From NCBI GenBank assembly GCA_029561255.1, contig JAKQJH010000097.1, forward strand, positions 1 to 44,637: a stretch of DNA of 44,637 bases. Reading direction: 5' to 3'. This DNA is from Bacteroidota bacterium (lineage in GTDB: Bacteria; Bacteroidota; Bacteroidia; Chitinophagales; Chitinophagaceae). The first letter of the stretch is position 1; the number at the start of each line of letters is the position of its first letter. Both the position numbers and the translations under genes were made by a program. Shown here piece after piece: positions 44,471 through 44,637 of the stretch. Below the pieces are notes generated by a model. That model was not told where the DNA came from and ran no database searches. It was given only the letters and a program-made list of their open reading frames with translations.

Positions 44471-44637
44471 TATCCGTACTTATCCTTCCACAGTCCCTTC
44501 AAAAACTTCCTCAGTTCTTCCTCCCGTGCATTTTTCCCTGGCTGATAAAAAGCTTTTCCGGCTAATTCTTTGGGCAGGTATTCCTGCGGGGAGAAATTGC
44601 TCTCATAACTGTGCGAATACTGGTATTCTTTTCCATA
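44467..44637 (-). CDS. rarA: Replication-associated recombination protein A, C-terminal end (partial)
   Basis: The frame runs from the window edge to a TAG at 44467-44469 and gives about 56 residues: GKEYQYSHSYESNFSPQEYL, PKELAGKAFYQPGKNAREEE, LRKFLKGLWKDKYGY. The motifs Y-YSH, YLP-EL-GK-FY-PG-N-REEE-R are the conserved end of RarA/MgsA, a AAA+ ATPase acting at stalled replication forks. The ATPase part lies outside the window. The stop codon is formed by the last heptamer of repeat E5. Confidence 0.85.
   Translation of the reverse strand, partial: YGKEYQYSHSYESNFSPQEYLPKELAGKAFYQPGKNAREEELRKFLKGLWKDKYGY

Overview
The window looks like a chromosomal segment of a Bacteroidota bacterium, most likely family Chitinophagaceae. 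The evidence is the RHS proteins of the Bacteroidota type (core ending in SVDPL...DLDG), a type IX secretion sorting domain, TANNTTTG-type promoters, a tRNA gene without encoded CCA, and TPR-CHAT, DUF2167, DUF6089-like and Yip1-type genes. This is inference from protein families; no rRNA is present.

Positions 1-7,750 are a graveyard of polymorphic toxin modules, all on the minus strand. Four copies of the same 164-182 bp RHS core end are each followed by a different C-terminal tail: one truncated, one unassigned, one with an LHH/HNH-type nuclease motif, and one with a short basic tip. Three are followed by a candidate immunity gene. The RHS core itself survives only as broken fragments with in-frame stops and frameshifts, and transposase remnants (IS3, IS481, a possible IS21 end) lie between the modules. 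Positions 7,859-9,803 carry a small integrase cassette: an HTH protein, a zinc-ribbon protein, a one-TM protein and a tyrosine recombinase. To its right are a degenerate tRNA 3' end (possible attachment site) and a stack of GCCCTCCGAAG palindromes.

Positions 11,389-21,556 (plus strand) hold four exported proteins in a row: a beta-domain/coiled-coil protein, a caspase-like protease with a DUF4384-like tail, a 1585-residue TPR-CHAT protease, and an astacin-like zinc protease. The caspase and CHAT genes are 7 bp apart. This is the most unusual coding block in the window: three different protease types that all appear to act outside the cytoplasm. It ends with a terminator, then tRNA-Pro(TGG), a five-PAS sensor histidine kinase, a T9SS cargo protein, a sugar-nucleotide epimerase, a polyprenyl-type glycosyltransferase and a DUF2167 protein.

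Positions 30,597-34,934 (minus strand) are a methionine operon, metY-metX-hom, behind a SAM-I riboswitch with its own promoter and leader terminator. The riboswitch P3 arm carries an inserted REP-like sequence, and a 56-codon ORF lies in the leader. The right end is mostly housekeeping or envelope genes: uvrA, a Yip1-type membrane protein, two exported proteins including an outer-membrane barrel, an ElaA-type acetyltransferase, a ModF-like double ABC ATPase and the 3' end of rarA.

Five copies of a composite intergenic repeat occur between 29 and 44.5 kb. A core of about 60 bp ending in CTTAGAATGGGCTGTT is flanked by arrays of degenerate heptanucleotides. The copies lie against gene ends, and two of them supply or abut stop codons.
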